Shown here piece after piece: positions 46,424 through 62,604 of a stretch of 64,000 nucleotides of DNA. The stretch is from Edaphochlamys debaryana (lineage: Eukaryota > Chlorophyta > Chlorophyceae > Chlamydomonadales). Below the pieces are notes generated by a model. The model was not told the DNA's origin and searched no databases. It saw nothing but the letters and a program-made list of their open reading frames with translations. A program made the position numbers and the translations under genes. The DNA is taken from contig JAEHOE010000030.1 of the NCBI GenBank assembly GCA_016858145.1, forward strand, positions 124,001 through 188,000, in the 5' to 3' direction. Every line of letters begins with the position of its first letter. Position 1 is the stretch's first letter.

Positions 46424-48696
46424 ATGACGACGACGCCCGCGGCTTGCCAACGCTTCCTCCGCAGACTGCAGACCAAACTCGTGCACCCCACTCAACACAA
46501 GCACGCGCTACTCGCACAAACGCAAAGGGTATCTCATGCGCTGAATGCGCCACGCAGCCGCCCAGCGCCTGACCCGCACGCTCGCCGAAGCCGCCGCTGC
46601 GCTCCCGCAGCTCCCCACTCTACCGCGGCCGCCCTCCGCCTGCGCGCCCCTCCTTGCCGGCCCCGCCAGGTGAGCCTTTTCGGCTGCTGCGCTGTGCGCT
46701 CTGGGCCTGCTCCTCGCCCCTCTCGCCCCGGCCGAGGTGACGCGGCGCTGACCCGGCGGTTCTCTCGCTCCACGGCACCCCCGCGCGATGGCGTGCTGCG
46801 CAGAGCTTCGGCGGTCGCTCCCTTCGGCACTTCGAGGCTCACCATGGTGAGTGCTCCCAGCGGGGCTGGCAGGGAAGTGTGGGAGCGGGGACGGTGGGCT
46901 TGATTCGCCGGAGCCCAGCCCCGCGCTTCCCGGGAGCCCTTCCCCGCCGGAGCCCTGGCGCCCCCTCCCAAGACCGCCCCGAGCCCCGCTTACCCCCGCC
47001 CCTCCCTCGCTTCCTCTTGTGCGCTGCGGCCACCCGGGCCGCAGGACACGTCCGGCGGAGTGGTTCCGCCCCAGGCAGGCCAGGCACTGTCGGAGGGAGG
47101 CCCGAGGAGGGCAGGCTGCGCAATGCGCACACGCCCGGCCCCCACCAGCCGAGGCCCAGGGCCCCTGCCCCCTTCCCGAGGCCCTTCTCCCGTCCTGTCC
47201 GCGCCCCCCACACCCCTCATAGCCCCCTTCCCTGCTTCCGCATTCCCCCCTCCCTGCCCGTGCTTTGTCTAAGCATGCTCCGCCCCTCCCCGCCCCAGGA
47301 GTCCTCCGGTGGCTACTACCCCACCTCCGCCAAGGACGCCGCGGGCAACATGGTGGAGCGGCCCAAGGTGCGCGGGAGGGTGTGGGGTGGAGGGCGAGGG
47401 GGACACGGAGCTAAGGCGAGGGACAGGGAGCAGTGTGAGGCAGGTGGCTGGGTGCGAGGCGGTTGGGGACTGTCAGGGCCGGAGGAAAGGCGGAGGAGAG
47501 GTCACAGACAGGCGAGGCGGGTTAAGCGGGGGCAGGGTAGGGCTACTAGGCGAGACAAGAGTTTCAGGGAGGCGCCGGGAGGCGCCGGTCTGTGCCAGAG
47601 GAGCCAGAGTCACGCAGCCGGTGGGCTGGAACGTGAGTTTCTCCAACTCCGCATGCGGTTGTTGCAGATACGCATTGTCCGCTTCCTCCCGACCGGTATA
47701 CCCTTCCTCCCAGGCTTGCTGCCCCCAGCCCTGTCTCCGCCCTCCTTCCCCTCCATCGCCCACGTGCCACCTCCCCCCCCTGCCCCCCCCCTCAGGACGA
47801 GCTGCAGAGCGCCAAGGACTTTGTAATTCAGCAGCAGGCGAGGGAGGGCAGGATGCCGGGCAAGATGCTGATGCAGGTGGGTGGGAGCGGGCGGGGGGAC
47901 TGCCGGGCGGGCAAATGGCGGATGGGGCATCGGGGTGCCGCCTCGCCCTCCTCGTGTAGCGGACGTCGGTGTCATGCCCTTTGCCGGCAAGCCCTGGTTT
48001 GTGTTTTTACTCTTCGTGATTGTTGTTCTTCACGGCACCCCGCCCCGGGGGCCTGGACCCTCCCTGTGCACGCTCCATCCGCAGGACCGCATGGGCGATA
48101 AGAAGCAGGAGGTGTGGGGCAACGTCTCAGCTGACGTGTACGACCAGGGAGCCGCGCAGGTGGGAACGGAGCTTGATAATATGGGTTCGATGGAGGGATG
48201 CCCCGTGCAGGGCGTGCCGTACTGGCGGCCGTGTGCACGGTTCGCTTGCCTAGGGTTGCCCACCCGCTCACCCTGCAACGGTATCCGCAACGCTTCCCAC
48301 CGTTGCTGGACTCCCTCGTCCGCACGCCAGGACTCTTACGTGAGCGCTGGGCTGGACGCGACGGGCGTCAGCTCCGGCGGCCCCGCTGCCGGCGGCGGCG
48401 GCGGCGGCGGCCGCGGCGAAGACCGCACGGCGGCGGGCGGCGGCGGCGGCGGCGGCGCCACCCAGGGCGACCGCGCCGTGTCTCAGCCAAGCGCCTCCGC
48501 CGGCAGTGGACCCGATGGCGGCGGCCGCGCTGGCGGGGACGCGGGCGTGAGGCAGGCGGCGGCGGCGGCGAAGGTGCAGGGGGTGCAGGTGGCTGATGGA
48601 GGCGGCCGGGCGGGGGGCGAGGGAGCCGTGAGCCAGCCCGGTGGCGGTGGCGGGGGCACGGCGGTTGGCAGTAGCGAGGGTAGCGGGGCTTACTGA
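46424..48696 (+). CDS. unknown protein, organelle-type N-terminus, Gly-rich C-terminus
   Basis: Exons 46424-46846, 47299-47367, 47796-47876, 48085-48159 and 48331-48696 join in phase to 1014 nt, 337 aa, ending TGA 48694-48696. The first 140 residues are Arg/Ala/Pro/Ser-rich with almost no acidic residues, consistent with a mitochondrial or plastid targeting peptide. The core is hydrophilic: SSGGYYPTSAKDAAGNMVER, then SAKDFVIQQQAREGRMPGKM, then QEVWGNVSADVYDQGAAQ. The last exon encodes a Gly/Ala-rich low-complexity tail (SAGLDATGVSSGG, then poly-Gly). I do not recognise a family; the polar core is vaguely LEA-like but that is not evidence of function. The start ATG is the only in-frame one in exon 1, but an upstream exon cannot be excluded. 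Confidence 0.6.
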
Positions 48697-50420
48697 AGGG
48701 GGTTGCGGTCCAGGGCGCCCTAGCCATTGCGCTTCTGCTTGGGTTGTAGCAGGCCGTTGAGAAAAGATAGTCGACCGGGTCGGGTGCTCAGCCGTGGCAC
48801 GCCGCAGACGTAGGCAGGTAGGCTTCGGGTATCACGCAGCGGAAGGCAGGCGGGACGCGAGAGTTACTGTGCGGTAACAGGAGGAGAGCAGCACTGGCAG
48901 ATCAGGACGGCAAGTTGAGGTTGCGCCCAACGCAGGAGGCGGTAGTGGGCTGAGCGACCGGTCCGTTTATGGCACAGGCTTTGGCTGTCCAGCATGACTG
49001 GGCACGTGGGCTTGCTGCATTCTGTTGCAGTACACGCTGATGTGTAAGACATGATACTCCTCCACTGGGTACCCAGGGGTGCTCATGGCTGACTTCCCCC
49101 CCGCAGCCCAACTGTGCCACTACATGCAAAGCCTCGTACCGCGAAGAGACCGTTGGCATCGCATACTGCCACAGCCCTGTTCCCCGCCGTGGACACAGCA
49201 CCAGCGAGAGGCTCGAGTTGCCCTTGAGGGGCCCAAGGATGTGGGTCGGGCCGTCAAGAGGGGATGTTGTGAGTGTGAGCGTGAGGAAGGGATGTTGTGA
49301 GCGGCGCAGAGAGCAAACGCCTTCTCCGCTGCTGCGTTCGGCTTCTCCAGAGTGACCGCCTTTGCCTACCTCCGCGCACCCGCAGCAGAAGTTGCGTGCG
49401 GACTTCACCACTCCCTGCCTTGACACACTGCCCTCCTCATATACGGGGGCGCAGGTGTGGGCGAGGTCCAGGTTGATCAGATGCAGATGCACAGTAGCCC
49501 CCTTCACCGGTGTCAATCTATGCCTCTCGAGATGGGAGTGTGCCAGCAGCAGCGACTACTGAAGATGAACTTCTAGGTTCGCAGTGATCGTGATCTGGTG
49601 CAACGGAGGTGGCACGGGTTTGCGAATGCACTGTTGCTGCCTGCATCCGTTGGTTTGGGCGCTGTAGGCGAAGGGTGCCAGCAGCAGAGACTGGAGATGA
49701 ATATCTAGTGTCCGGACTGGTCCGGGAAACCGGTTTGCCGTGAAGGGAAGGAAATTGCGCGGAGCACAACGTTGCATGAGCCATACTTACATGCTCTGTG
49801 CGTGGCGTGGCCCCAGGCGCCTCCGCCCTCTCTCGCATTGAACTCTCTCACAGCCCGCCTGCAGCGGACCGGAATAACACCGCAACCAGCCCCACCAAAT
49901 GCTTGTCGCGAAGGCCCCCACGCTCATCCTCACGAACATATGATAGGCCCATCCGTGCCACACTCGCTCAGCACTCCAACAACACAACAACAACACTTGA
50001 CACATACAGAAGCGCGAGCGAGCTGCGCGAGGCATAAAGTTGCGATCCGTGGGGGATCTGTCATCTCAGTCATACACGCTTGGGTCAGGTGTTGTCAAGT
50101 ACATGAGGAGCCGTAACATACGAACTGCGCACTAACGCTCTCGCCTGCTGCTGCCGGCCTGCCTCTAACCGCTCCCACGATTGCCTGACCGCCGCCGCAG
50201 CCCCTCGCAGGGCACGCCGATGGCTCTAGTTCCGTCCCTCCATGCACGCGTTCCTCCAGACAGTTCGACTCCTTAGGAGCCTCGCCCGATGTGATCTTCA
50301 CAGCACCGCCTAAACCATCTCTGCCTTCAGAATCCTGTCCCTAGGCAGCAGACCATCATTGCTGCACACTGCCACACGCCATCCTCCTCTCGGCCTGCCT
50401 TTGGCTTAAGCGCCAGGCGC
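48697..50420. other. intergenic region between convergent genes
   Basis: 1.7 kb between the 3' ends of the unknown gene (plus) and the FtsH gene (minus). Holds a diverged duplication at 49539-49578 and 49674-49711. No exon chain or RNA gene recognised. Confidence 0.5.
49539..49711. repeat. diverged 40-bp duplication in intergenic DNA
   Basis: GTGCCAGCAGCAG, then GACT, GAGATGAA/GAAGATGAA and TCTAG occur in the same order at 49539-49578 and 49674-49711. Intervening sequence is unrelated. No coding function. Confidence 0.6.
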
Positions 50421-54267
<3,847 letters not shown>

Positions 54268-56056
54268 GGCTATCGGTCGGCGATGTGCACTCGGCAGGTG
54301 TGTGTAGACTATACGCAGTGGCAGCACGTTCACTGGGTGTGTCGCTGTGTGTCTACGTTCACGCACGAGTGTTCACCGAGTATAATGTGCTGGTGGAGTG
54401 GGCGCGGGGGCCTTAAGGGGAGCGCGGGTGGGGTGCATGGGGATGACCTGTGTGGCCGAGGGCCTCTGACGGAGCTCGGGCCATAGAACGCGTCCAGTGG
54501 TCAGCGGCCTTCGCCACCAGCAATGTCGATGGCAAAGAGACACATTGGGGCTCTGAGCCGGCTTGTGCTTGTGTCCTGTGGTCGCGCGCGTGGCCAGATG
54601 GCTCGAAACGCTCCACGCGCGAGCGCCACGCGGAGCACCATTGTCCTCCATGGGCCTTTCTAGCCATAGGCGACACGATATGCTACCCAATGACACCACT
54701 ACGCCAACTCCGGGGCCAGTTCTGGAGCGCATGCCATGTCGAGTGGACATGCGGGCATTTGCGCGGTGGCCACACGCCCTTGGGCCCCACAGAACGCGGC
54801 GGAGGGAGTCTCCGGCTGTCACAAACCCTTCATACTGGTAATGAGACTTGCACCAGGCAGCACCACCGCCTTGAGGACAACCCCCGCCCAACCCCCCTCC
54901 AGCTACCCGGCGTCCCGGCCTGTCGCCCTGGCCAGCAGCTGGGTTGGGCCTTCGCGAGGAGGAGCAGCAGGGGGGCTTGCTCCACGGCGTTGTGGGGGCC
55001 ACGGGTTACATGCATGCCGCGAAGGCATGGCACAAGAAGGGTTATTGAAGGGGCTGATCGTTTCAAGGGGGCCGCAACAGTGCGCCCACGTGCGGAGCGC
55101 AGCTGGCGCGCCCAGGCCTCCCGCCTGCTCCACCGCCGCCTGACGAGTAGCCACAAGTCCCACAATGCCCTGCATGACTCCCCTGCGAAGCAAGTTTCAC
55201 CGCCAGACCGGGATCGCTGTGCTGCTCCGACCCCCGCGGTGCCCGCTGTTACCACATTGTATCGCTCGTACCTCGTTCATGCCTTCCGGCCATGGCCGAA
55301 CGCTTAAGGCCGAGGGCCCGAGGCGCGGGGCTCAAACAGGCACGAACTGCAACCAGGTGTTGTTACAGTTATGCCGCTTGATTGCGCCTCTCCATGCCCG
55401 GCCCTTGCCCCGACGCCCTAGCCCCTGTATGCCCATCCCCATGCGCCTGGCAGCTCACAACCATTTCAGCTCTGCATTGGCAGCTGTCTCCATGGTCCAT
55501 ACCCCTCCAGCCAGGCTGGACGCTGTGAAACGTAGACGCGCTACAAGCGCAAGCCCACGTCGGGCTTCTCTGCCTCATCGGTCCCAATTCATATTGTTTC
55601 CTCACATCAAAACGCTCCGCTTGTCCTTCGAGCCACCGCTTGTCCTTCCGAACACTCCGCTTGTCCTTCGAGCCTCCGCTTGTCCTTCGTGCCTCTCATG
55701 TTGCAAACCAGTACGTGTCTTACTCACCAAACGATAACCCCAAGTGTTGGCCTCAGAGCCCGGATACTCAGCGGTCCGGTGCCCCCTCAGCCCAAATCAT
55801 CGTCATACCCCACCGAACGCCCTCGCCGCTTCCTTGCACTAACCAGCAGCCGTGCTGACAGGCAGCCATGCAGCCCCGTAGCCCCGTCCCCGCGGGCGCC
55901 CACGCCCTCACGCTCCCTCCGCCTGCAGCGCTCCGCCGGCTGCTTCCGCCCGCCTGCGCGCCCTCCGCCCGCCGCCACGCCGGCGACATCACCACTCAGC
56001 GCAGCGGGCCCCGCCTTGGCTTGCGCCCTTCCGCAGCTCGTGACCCGGGGCCCAGC
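54268..56056. other. intergenic region (FtsH promoter side)
   Basis: 1.8 kb between the FtsH start and the stop of the DUF1279 gene, both on the minus strand. It must include the FtsH promoter. A weak ATTATAC (minus strand, about 54378-54384) lies about 110 bp upstream of the FtsH ATG. A small tandem repeat lies at 55615-55693. No exon chain seen. Confidence 0.5.
55615..55693. repeat. about 20-bp tandem repeat, four diverged copies
   Basis: Four copies of CTCCGCTTGTCCTTCGAGCC with small changes (CTTCCGAACA in the second, CTTCGTGCC in the fourth) lie head to tail in intergenic DNA. Confidence 0.85.
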
Positions 56057-57501
56057 TCACTGGCCGTCGCGGCTGCTACCGGCGCTGCCGGCCTGGGAGT
56101 CGGCCTCCTTCTTCTTGCCCAGGAACTGGGCCACCACGGGGGTGAGGGCCACGGTGGGCGGGAAGCGCACGGGCGAGAGCGCCTTGTGCGCCGCGTAGGC
56201 CAGGGCGAAGGTGCCCACCTGGGCGAGATGGGGCCGAGGTCAGGGAGCGGGCGGGACTGCGTGTTAGGGTGATGTGCGTGCATCGTCGTGGCGGACGCCT
56301 CCCCGCTTGCCCCCGCAGCTAGCTGTGGAACCGTGGAACCGTTTGCGTGCATGCGGCTTTGCCTGGCCTTTTCAAAACGAATCTCCAGGGGTCCCGGTCG
56401 CTGCACAAACGTTGTATGACTGCAGAATTTGGAGATCAGCTTGACTGGGGACTTAGCCCCCCGCCCTGCCAACCACCCAACGCTAAGCCCTCAACCCCGA
56501 CGAAATGAAGCCCTCCCTCGGAGTCCCAAGGGGGCAATTACAGAGAAAACCCCGCGTACTACCATTACCCCGACGGTCCTCTATCAAGCAGGTCCAGACT
56601 ACGAGGCCTTGGTTTGGCCTACGCCGCGCCCCCCCGGCCTGCCACCGACTGCCAAGGGACACAGCCAGGACCCCAGGTCCTTCCGACTCATCTCCCCACC
56701 TTCTCGCTGGTGTCGGAAACCTGAAGACCAAACTTGTCTAGAAGGGACGCAATGTCCACACCTGAAGGCGGAGGGTAGGCAAAGCAAGACGGTCAATGTC
56801 ACAACCGTGTGGTCGCTGGGCCTAGAGCTGCGTCACCCTCCCATCCCCCGCCCCTGTGCCTGCGCTCCTCCCGTGGTTCTTCCCCTCCTCCCGGCCCACT
56901 CCGAGCCCCTTACCAGAATCCACAGCCAGGTAGCAGGCAGTGAAGGACACGATGGCAAAGCTGATGGAGGTGATGAGGTAGGCGGAGCCATACTGCTGCA
57001 GCAGCTGCTTTGCCTGCTCCGTCCGGCTAGGCTTACCCGCCTCGTCCTGAGACGTGAGGGCCTGCACGAGCGTTTGAGTTGGTTTGAAGCTTGCAGGCTT
57101 GCCAGACCAGCGCGCACGTCCCCAAGCCAAGCATGCATGCGCGCTTTCCACACCTTGAACAGGCCGGCCTCCAGGCCGTACTTCAGTGCCGTCTGCTCAG
57201 CCTCCGACTTCTGCTGCACCTTGGGGTCCTGTGGGCGAACAGGCGACACGCAACTTTCAGCAAGGGTCAAGCGCCGTGACTCGGGGCGAGCGAATTGGGC
57301 TCACCTCAGTCGTGGGTGGTGCTGAACGCACGACGTGCAGAGATGGTCGGCAAGGGGCAAAGGGCCTGCGTCCCCGAGGCAATGTTGGTTAGCGCCGGCG
57401 CTGAAAGCTGGAGCGACCGCCGAGCTCGACCCAGCCACGCCCTACTTGGTGCTGCGAGCCCCACATCGCCGCACAAAAGCTCCGCGCTGCGAAAGCTGCA
57501 T
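56057..57501 (-). CDS. DUF1279 / FAM210-like organelle membrane protein
   Basis: Minus-strand exons 57501-57446, 57365-57305, 57228-57154, 57061-56914, 56761-56700 and 56218-56057 join in phase to 564 nt, 187 aa. The start MQLSQRGAFVRRCGARSTK is Arg-rich and acid-free, like a mitochondrial (or plastid) presequence. A helical segment (DPKVQQKSEAEQTALKYGLE) follows. Next comes the DUF1279 core QLLQQYGSAYLITSISFAIV, with SFTACYLAVDSGVDIASLLD; this contains one or two membrane helices and the family's YG...S...Y..V..GVD pattern. After GTFALAYAAHKALSPVRFP and TVALTPVVAQFLGKKK the tail is polar. FAM210 proteins act at the inner mitochondrial membrane in animals; the algal role is unknown. The exon 1 to exon 2 join uses a less typical GTAGGG donor and is the weakest part; other frames in exon 2 hit a TGA. 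Confidence 0.75.
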
Positions 57502-58546
57502 TTTTGCGACGGGCTCAAGGAATGTGCTTCTGGAACACGGTAAGCCTCCTACGCAGTTCTTGCAGCAGGCGCGCGCAGGTGGGCTCCTGTGTGAGTTGAG
57601 ATGGCTCTAGAGTGTAGAGCACCGTGTTTGCTCTTGCAGATATATATCGCCGCTCATCCGCATGACACGTCGTGCCCCACACCGGCCCGCACCATTCTCC
57701 GGTACCCGGGGGTACGCCGGACCTCCAGTCCCGACGTCCGGGTAGGTCCCGACATGACCACTTCAACCTCCATACCATCACTGGCATCGTAGCATAGCAT
57801 ATGACAGCGACATGCTGGCCTCCCGCCGCCCGTCGGCCCGCGCCGACGTCCCTCGAGGCTGGCTCCCCGACTAAAAGCCGGCGCCGCCGTTAGGCACCTT
57901 GCACTCAGGACTCTAGGGAGGGCTTAGGACTCCTGCGTGTCCGCAAGTCCCTAAGACGGTGGCTGTCCCCAGGCCTTGCCTCTTATCATCAGCCTCCGGC
58001 CAAGCGCCTCTCCCACGCCCAGCACCAGTCCCGCGACTCCCGCCTCGTACCTGTCCCGCCAGCGAACCGCTCACGCCCGCGGCCGGTTCCCTGCAGTCTA
58101 GACGACTCGTCCTGTCCGGCACCTCTTACAGAACCCCAGCCACCAGCCAGACAACTCAGCGTGTCTAAGCTGGGGGGCCGCTCAGCGGCCGCCGCCCTCC
58201 ATGACGACGGCCCTCGGGAGCACCCGCAGGCAACCTGTTCGCATACATCCCGTGCTAGCATAGCTGCCGCCAAGTCTACCGCAACTCCGCAGCTTCCACC
58301 CCGGCCTCTCCTCTCACCTCTCACACCAGCGTCACTCGTGCCCTCGGTCCGGCCATTAGTCCCCACACGCTCTCTCCGGCTCCCTCCCGCGCCCCGCCGG
58401 ACCCCGCGGCCTTCCAACCTGCAACCTCCTAGCTCTACCCGACTCCAGCCGATGTCCTTCGAGACCCAAACCGGCTACCATCGTCTGACACTTGCCGGCC
58501 CGACGCCCGACGCCCGATTAATCGCGCTGTAGGGTGCTCGCTTGTT
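57502..58546. other. intergenic region upstream of the DUF1279 gene
   Basis: 1.05 kb between the DUF1279 start and the stop of the peptidoglycan-binding-like gene (both minus). Apart from a TATA-like motif near 57642 nothing was recognised. Confidence 0.5.
57640..57650 (-). promoter_or_regulatory. possible TATA box of the DUF1279 gene
   Basis: The minus strand reads GCGATATATATCTG, an isolated AT-rich motif in GC-rich DNA about 140 bp upstream of the proposed ATG at 57501. Position suits a TATA box if the 5' UTR is about 110 bases. No transcript evidence. Confidence 0.35.
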
Positions 58547-61500
58547 TCACTTCTTCTCCCAGCGCTGCTCCCCAATCAGCCACACGCGGCCCTTCGTCAC
58601 GCCGTCCATGTCAGCCTCAAATCCGTTGTCCTCGTCATCGCTGGGGGCGGAGGCAAGGGAGAAGGTAGGGTCCTCGTGATCGCTGCAGCAAGCGATGAAG
58701 GCACAGCGTGTACTAGAGTGCCTGCAAGCCGGCACCTGACCACAGGCTGTGCCCGAAACCACAACCCCCCATGACCCCTGCGCTGCCGTGACTGCACGCA
58801 TCCGTCCTCCCTCGTACCCACTCCTCTCCACACACACTGACACCACACGCTCACTGCACGCACGCCCGGGTTACCTGCACAGCCATACAGCCCCGCCCTG
58901 ACAAGCAACGCACCTGTTGGCCTGCTTCTCCAGCTTGAGGCTGAACATGTCGCTGGGCTGGGCGTCGGGGCCCAGCAGGGCGCGCCACGTGCGCTCGTCC
59001 GCCACGCCGCTCTCGGGCAGCCCCGAGCAGCCCTGGGCGCGCGGAAGTCAGGGCGCACGGGAGGCACGACCATGGGAATGGAGCGATGGAAGGGGTAACG
59101 GCTGCGGGCCGGCATCAGGTGGCGATTCCCGCACTGCTGGTCCCGCATGTAGACCCACAGGTTAGCACCCGGTACCCGGGGCGCCAAGCCCCTTCCTCTC
59201 TCCCCCTTCAACGCGCATCCCATCGCGCCTCCTTTGCCCCCCACCTGGAAGTAGCGCAGCGCGTTGTTGGTGGTGTCCCCGAACTGCCACCAGCGCATGT
59301 CGTCGTCCGAGGGGTGGAAGCCCGCGTTGGACAGCGCAACCTGGGCGCAGGTAGGCACGGGCGTCAGGCACACCCTCCGCACACACAGCGCCTCCACTGT
59401 TTCGCGCAATCCTAACCTTCCGTATTCCGTACTACAGGCCCGCGGCACCCCACGGTTATAACCTTTAGTACTGCCTTGCAGGTGCCCACCTCGTCGCCGA
59501 CGTGCGAGGACGCACACGTGGCCCGCCGCGTCGTGACCTGCCCGCCCCCTGCGCCCCCCGTCTGTGGCCCGCAACGCAGCACGCGAGCCCCACCTGCAGC
59601 GCGTGCACCTCCTTGCCGCCGTCGCCCTCCATCAGCACCGGCCACCTGCCCGTCGCCGCGTTGGACGCCTCCCGCCGCGCGGGCGACGCGTGGCCGTCCA
59701 GCTCGTCCTCCTCGTCCTCGTCCTCCTCGCCCCCCTCCGTGGAGCCAGTGGACGCCATCGGCTCCGGCTTTGGAGCCACACCCGCGGCGCCCCTCGACGA
59801 GGAGGAGGAGGCGGCGGCGGACCCCGCCCGTGCGTACAGCTCGTCAGTTACGTCCTGGCCCAGCAGGGCGGCCCATGTGGGTCGGTCCACCACGCCCGTC
59901 TCGGGCAGGTGCTCGGAGGCCTGGAAGGCCAGAACCGCCATGTGGGTGCCCTCGCCTGCGCCGGGGGGTGGAGGGCAGGGAGGCGGAGGGGGGCTGCAAA
60001 GGTTTGGGAGGAGGTGAGACTGCAAGGGCCTCAACCCTGCCTCTGCAGTCCGCACCCTCACACCACACACCCCCGCGCGGACCCCTCTCCTCCCCCTGCC
60101 CTTCCGCTCGGCATCAAGCGCCCCCTCCCCTTCGCCCTTCCCCCACCCCTGTGTGCCGCCTCCCCTCCCTTCCCGCTTCACCCCTCTACTCTCAAGCCCA
60201 CCTTCCCGCTTCCCCTTCCCGCCTCCCCCCTGCCCAGTGCCCCCACCGAAGAACCAGTTCTCCAGCTCCTCGTAGCCCGGGAAGAAGCCGCGGTCCTCCA
60301 GGCCGGCGTGCAGTCGAGCCACCCAGTAGATGTCGTCATCGCCCAGGACCAGGTCGGGAGGCGGGTCCTGCAAGGGCGGCGCAGCAGCGAGCAGCAGCAG
60401 CGAGGGAGAAGAGGGGGAGGAGAGGGGGAGGAGAGGGGGATGCGAAGGTACTGAGGTGCTGCATGTTGCCCGCGCCTGCACAGCAGCGCCCCCAAGATAC
60501 CGTAGTGGCTGATGCCCGCTGGGCTCGCTCACGTGTGCAGCATGCCCGGCCTTCCTGGCTGCCACGAAAGCTCCTGCTCTCGGAGTCCCCTGACAGAAGT
60601 GTATTTCCCCGTCCCCCAGTAGCCCCCCGCCCCCCGCTACGCCACCATTGCGCCCCAGCGGTCCCTCACCGTGGGGGCGGCCTTGGGCACCTCCACGGGC
60701 CCCTCGTAGGCGGGCACGTCCGATGCCTCCGACTGGGCCGAGCGCAGCAGCGAGGACAGGTCCTTGCCCTCGGAGGCGGCGGCCTCAGAGGAGGTGGCGG
60801 AGGCCGAGGCCGAGTCCTGCGTGCCCACCATGAAGCCCGCCAGTGTGTCGAAGATGGGCGTGGGCTGGGGCCGGGCCGGCGCGTCGGAGGACGGGGCAGC
60901 GGGGGAGGCGGAGGCGGAGGCGGGGGTGGGGGTGGGGGTCGAGGAGGCGGGCCGTGACAGGTCGAAGGAGTCGATTTTGAGGATGTCGCCGCCCGACTGC
61001 ACGGCGGAAAGCGCGGCGGCGATCGAGGCGGCGGCGGCCGCGGCGGGGTCGGACCCGCTGGCGGAGGCGGCCGTGGAGCCGAAGAGGCTGGCCAGGGAGC
61101 CGCCAGCTGAGGGGTGGGGGGGCCAGGGGTGGGGGCGGTTGAAGACATGCCCCGGCGAGCGCGAGCAGTGTAGTTGGGGTGGGGTTTCCCCAACGCCATG
61201 CAGTCCCCACCAAGCCCCTGTGGAAGAAAGGGGCACCTAGCCCGCAACCCTGGCAGCACAGCAAAGCCCGCACCTGAGGAACCAGCGCCAGCGCTCTGCA
61301 CCGCCGAAGTGATGGCTGCGGCCGTGGCCGCTGTGACCGCCGCGGCTGTGGTCGCCGGCGGCCGGGCCGCGCCAGCCGACCGAGCCGGCGCCCCGGAGGA
61401 CGTCGAAGGCGCCGCGGATGCAGCAGCCAGGAGCTCTGGAGACCAAGATGTGGAGAGCGGGGAGGACCGAGCGCCCGCGGCGGGCGCCTCTCCGCGGGCA

Positions 61501-62066
61501 GAGGGTTCTGCAGCACACGGAGGGGGCGACGCGGAGGGAGTGGATGGGCGAAGAGAGTGGGTTCGTTCAGCTCGACCGCCAAGTCTGTACGCACCTGCCA
61601 GGCGCGAGACCAGGCTTATGAGGGGTTGCTGCTGGTCGAGGAGCTTATCAATAAGCGCCCGCGACGCCGCGAGCTCGCCCATCAGGAACCGCTCACGCTC
61701 ACGATAGACCTGCGCGCGTACATGAAGCCCGTCGCGAGGGTGCCGGGGTGCAAACGGCCGTGACCCACTTGCATCCGCACCACCATCCGCACGAGCGACA
61801 ACGTGAGCTGGAGCGCGTCGACTGCTCAAGAGACAACCAACCTGCAGCTCGCTGGAGGCTCCATTCCACTCAGCGCCCTCGGCGTCCGAGTCCGAGATAT
61901 CCTTCTTCGTGAAGACCCCGACCGCGAGCACACGCCTTCCCTGGCATGGCGCAGCGGCGAGCAAGAGCTGCCTAGGTCCAACGCCAAAGGTCGCAGCCTG
62001 TCTAGGCAGCGAGGGTTTGGCCTGCAGCCCGCCGCCCAGGGTTGCCGCTCGGTGCGACGACAGCAT
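58547..62066 (-). CDS. plastid-type protein with two peptidoglycan-binding-like repeats (PTAC5-like candidate)
   Basis: Minus-strand exons 62066-61842, 61709-61595, 61507-61274, 61106-60670, 60367-60247, 59955-59594, 59340-59245, 59032-58914 and 58640-58547; 1803 nt, 600 aa. The N-terminus (MLSSHRAATLGGGLQ and on) looks like a plastid transit peptide. A short charged helix (YRERERFLMGELAASRALID) follows, then about 230 residues rich in Ala/Ser/Pro with VQSGGDILKIDSFDL. Two PG_binding_1-like modules come last. The first has DIYWVARLHAGLEDRGFFPG, then FQASEHLPETGVVDRPTWAA; the second has LSNAGFHPSDDDMRWWQFGD, then GLPESGVADERTWRALLG. An acidic linker (EEDEDEEDELDG) separates them. The protein ends ADMDGVTKGRVWLIGEQRWE. 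The layout recalls plant PTAC5, a plastid nucleoid protein, but I see no DnaJ-type zinc finger, so orthology is a suggestion only. Whether the modules bind glycan is unknown. Confidence 0.8.
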
Positions 62067-62520
62067 AGCTGCCAGAGGAGCCGGAAGCGCGCCTAATTAC
62101 GCTCGGGAGTTGTGTTGCGGCGTGGGTGTGGGGTGGTGGCAATGACATCGGGGATAAGGGCAGAGAACGGGGGCCTGGCGGGATTGGGCACGGATGTGTT
62201 CGTGCCTGCCACCTGCCCCTGCTCGCTTTAAAGCTTCGCCCAGGCTAGTGAGTCCGGCCCCCACCGCCCCGGCCTCGCCCCGCGCGCCCCTCGCCCATCC
62301 TTACCCCTCACCCCTCGCCGCCCCTCGCCCGACTCGCCTGGTACTGGTGCACCGGGCCGCGCCCGCCGTGCCCTGGTGCGCTTGCTTGCGCTGCATGTCT
62401 GCCAAAGCTCTACTCGCCCCTGTTACCCTCCACCAGGCAGTCAGATAACACAGGACTCCTCGTTCGCCAGAGTGGGGCAACGCGTTGTTTGGAACTGATG
62501 CGAAGCACCTAATGCCCTGG

Positions 62521-62604
62521 GGGGTTATTATAGACAACGGGGCGTAGTGCCGCGGAGTCGTGGCATCGCATTTCGTAGGCCGATGCAAAAAGCCTGTGAA
62601 AGTT
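62521..62604. repeat. repeat copy A
   Basis: The first 35 bases (starting GGGGTTATTATAGACAACGG, ending GTGCCGCGG) are identical to copy B at 63001. The next 50 bases are related but diverged (GGC.TCGCAT, GGCCGA.GCA, GCCTGTG in both). Confidence 0.85.

Noticed and set aside
57306..57518. ORF containing RRAFSTTHD as a mitochondrial presequence of the DUF1279 gene
   Set aside because: It starts at TTG, not ATG, and runs into TGA right at the donor. The MQLSQRGAF start with a spliced second exon keeps frame instead.
60666..62066. Single 466-aa minus ORF as one exon
   Set aside because: Only parts of it match; introns 61841-61710, 61594-61508 and 61273-61107 restore the continuous protein, and downstream of 61273 this ORF is in the wrong frame.
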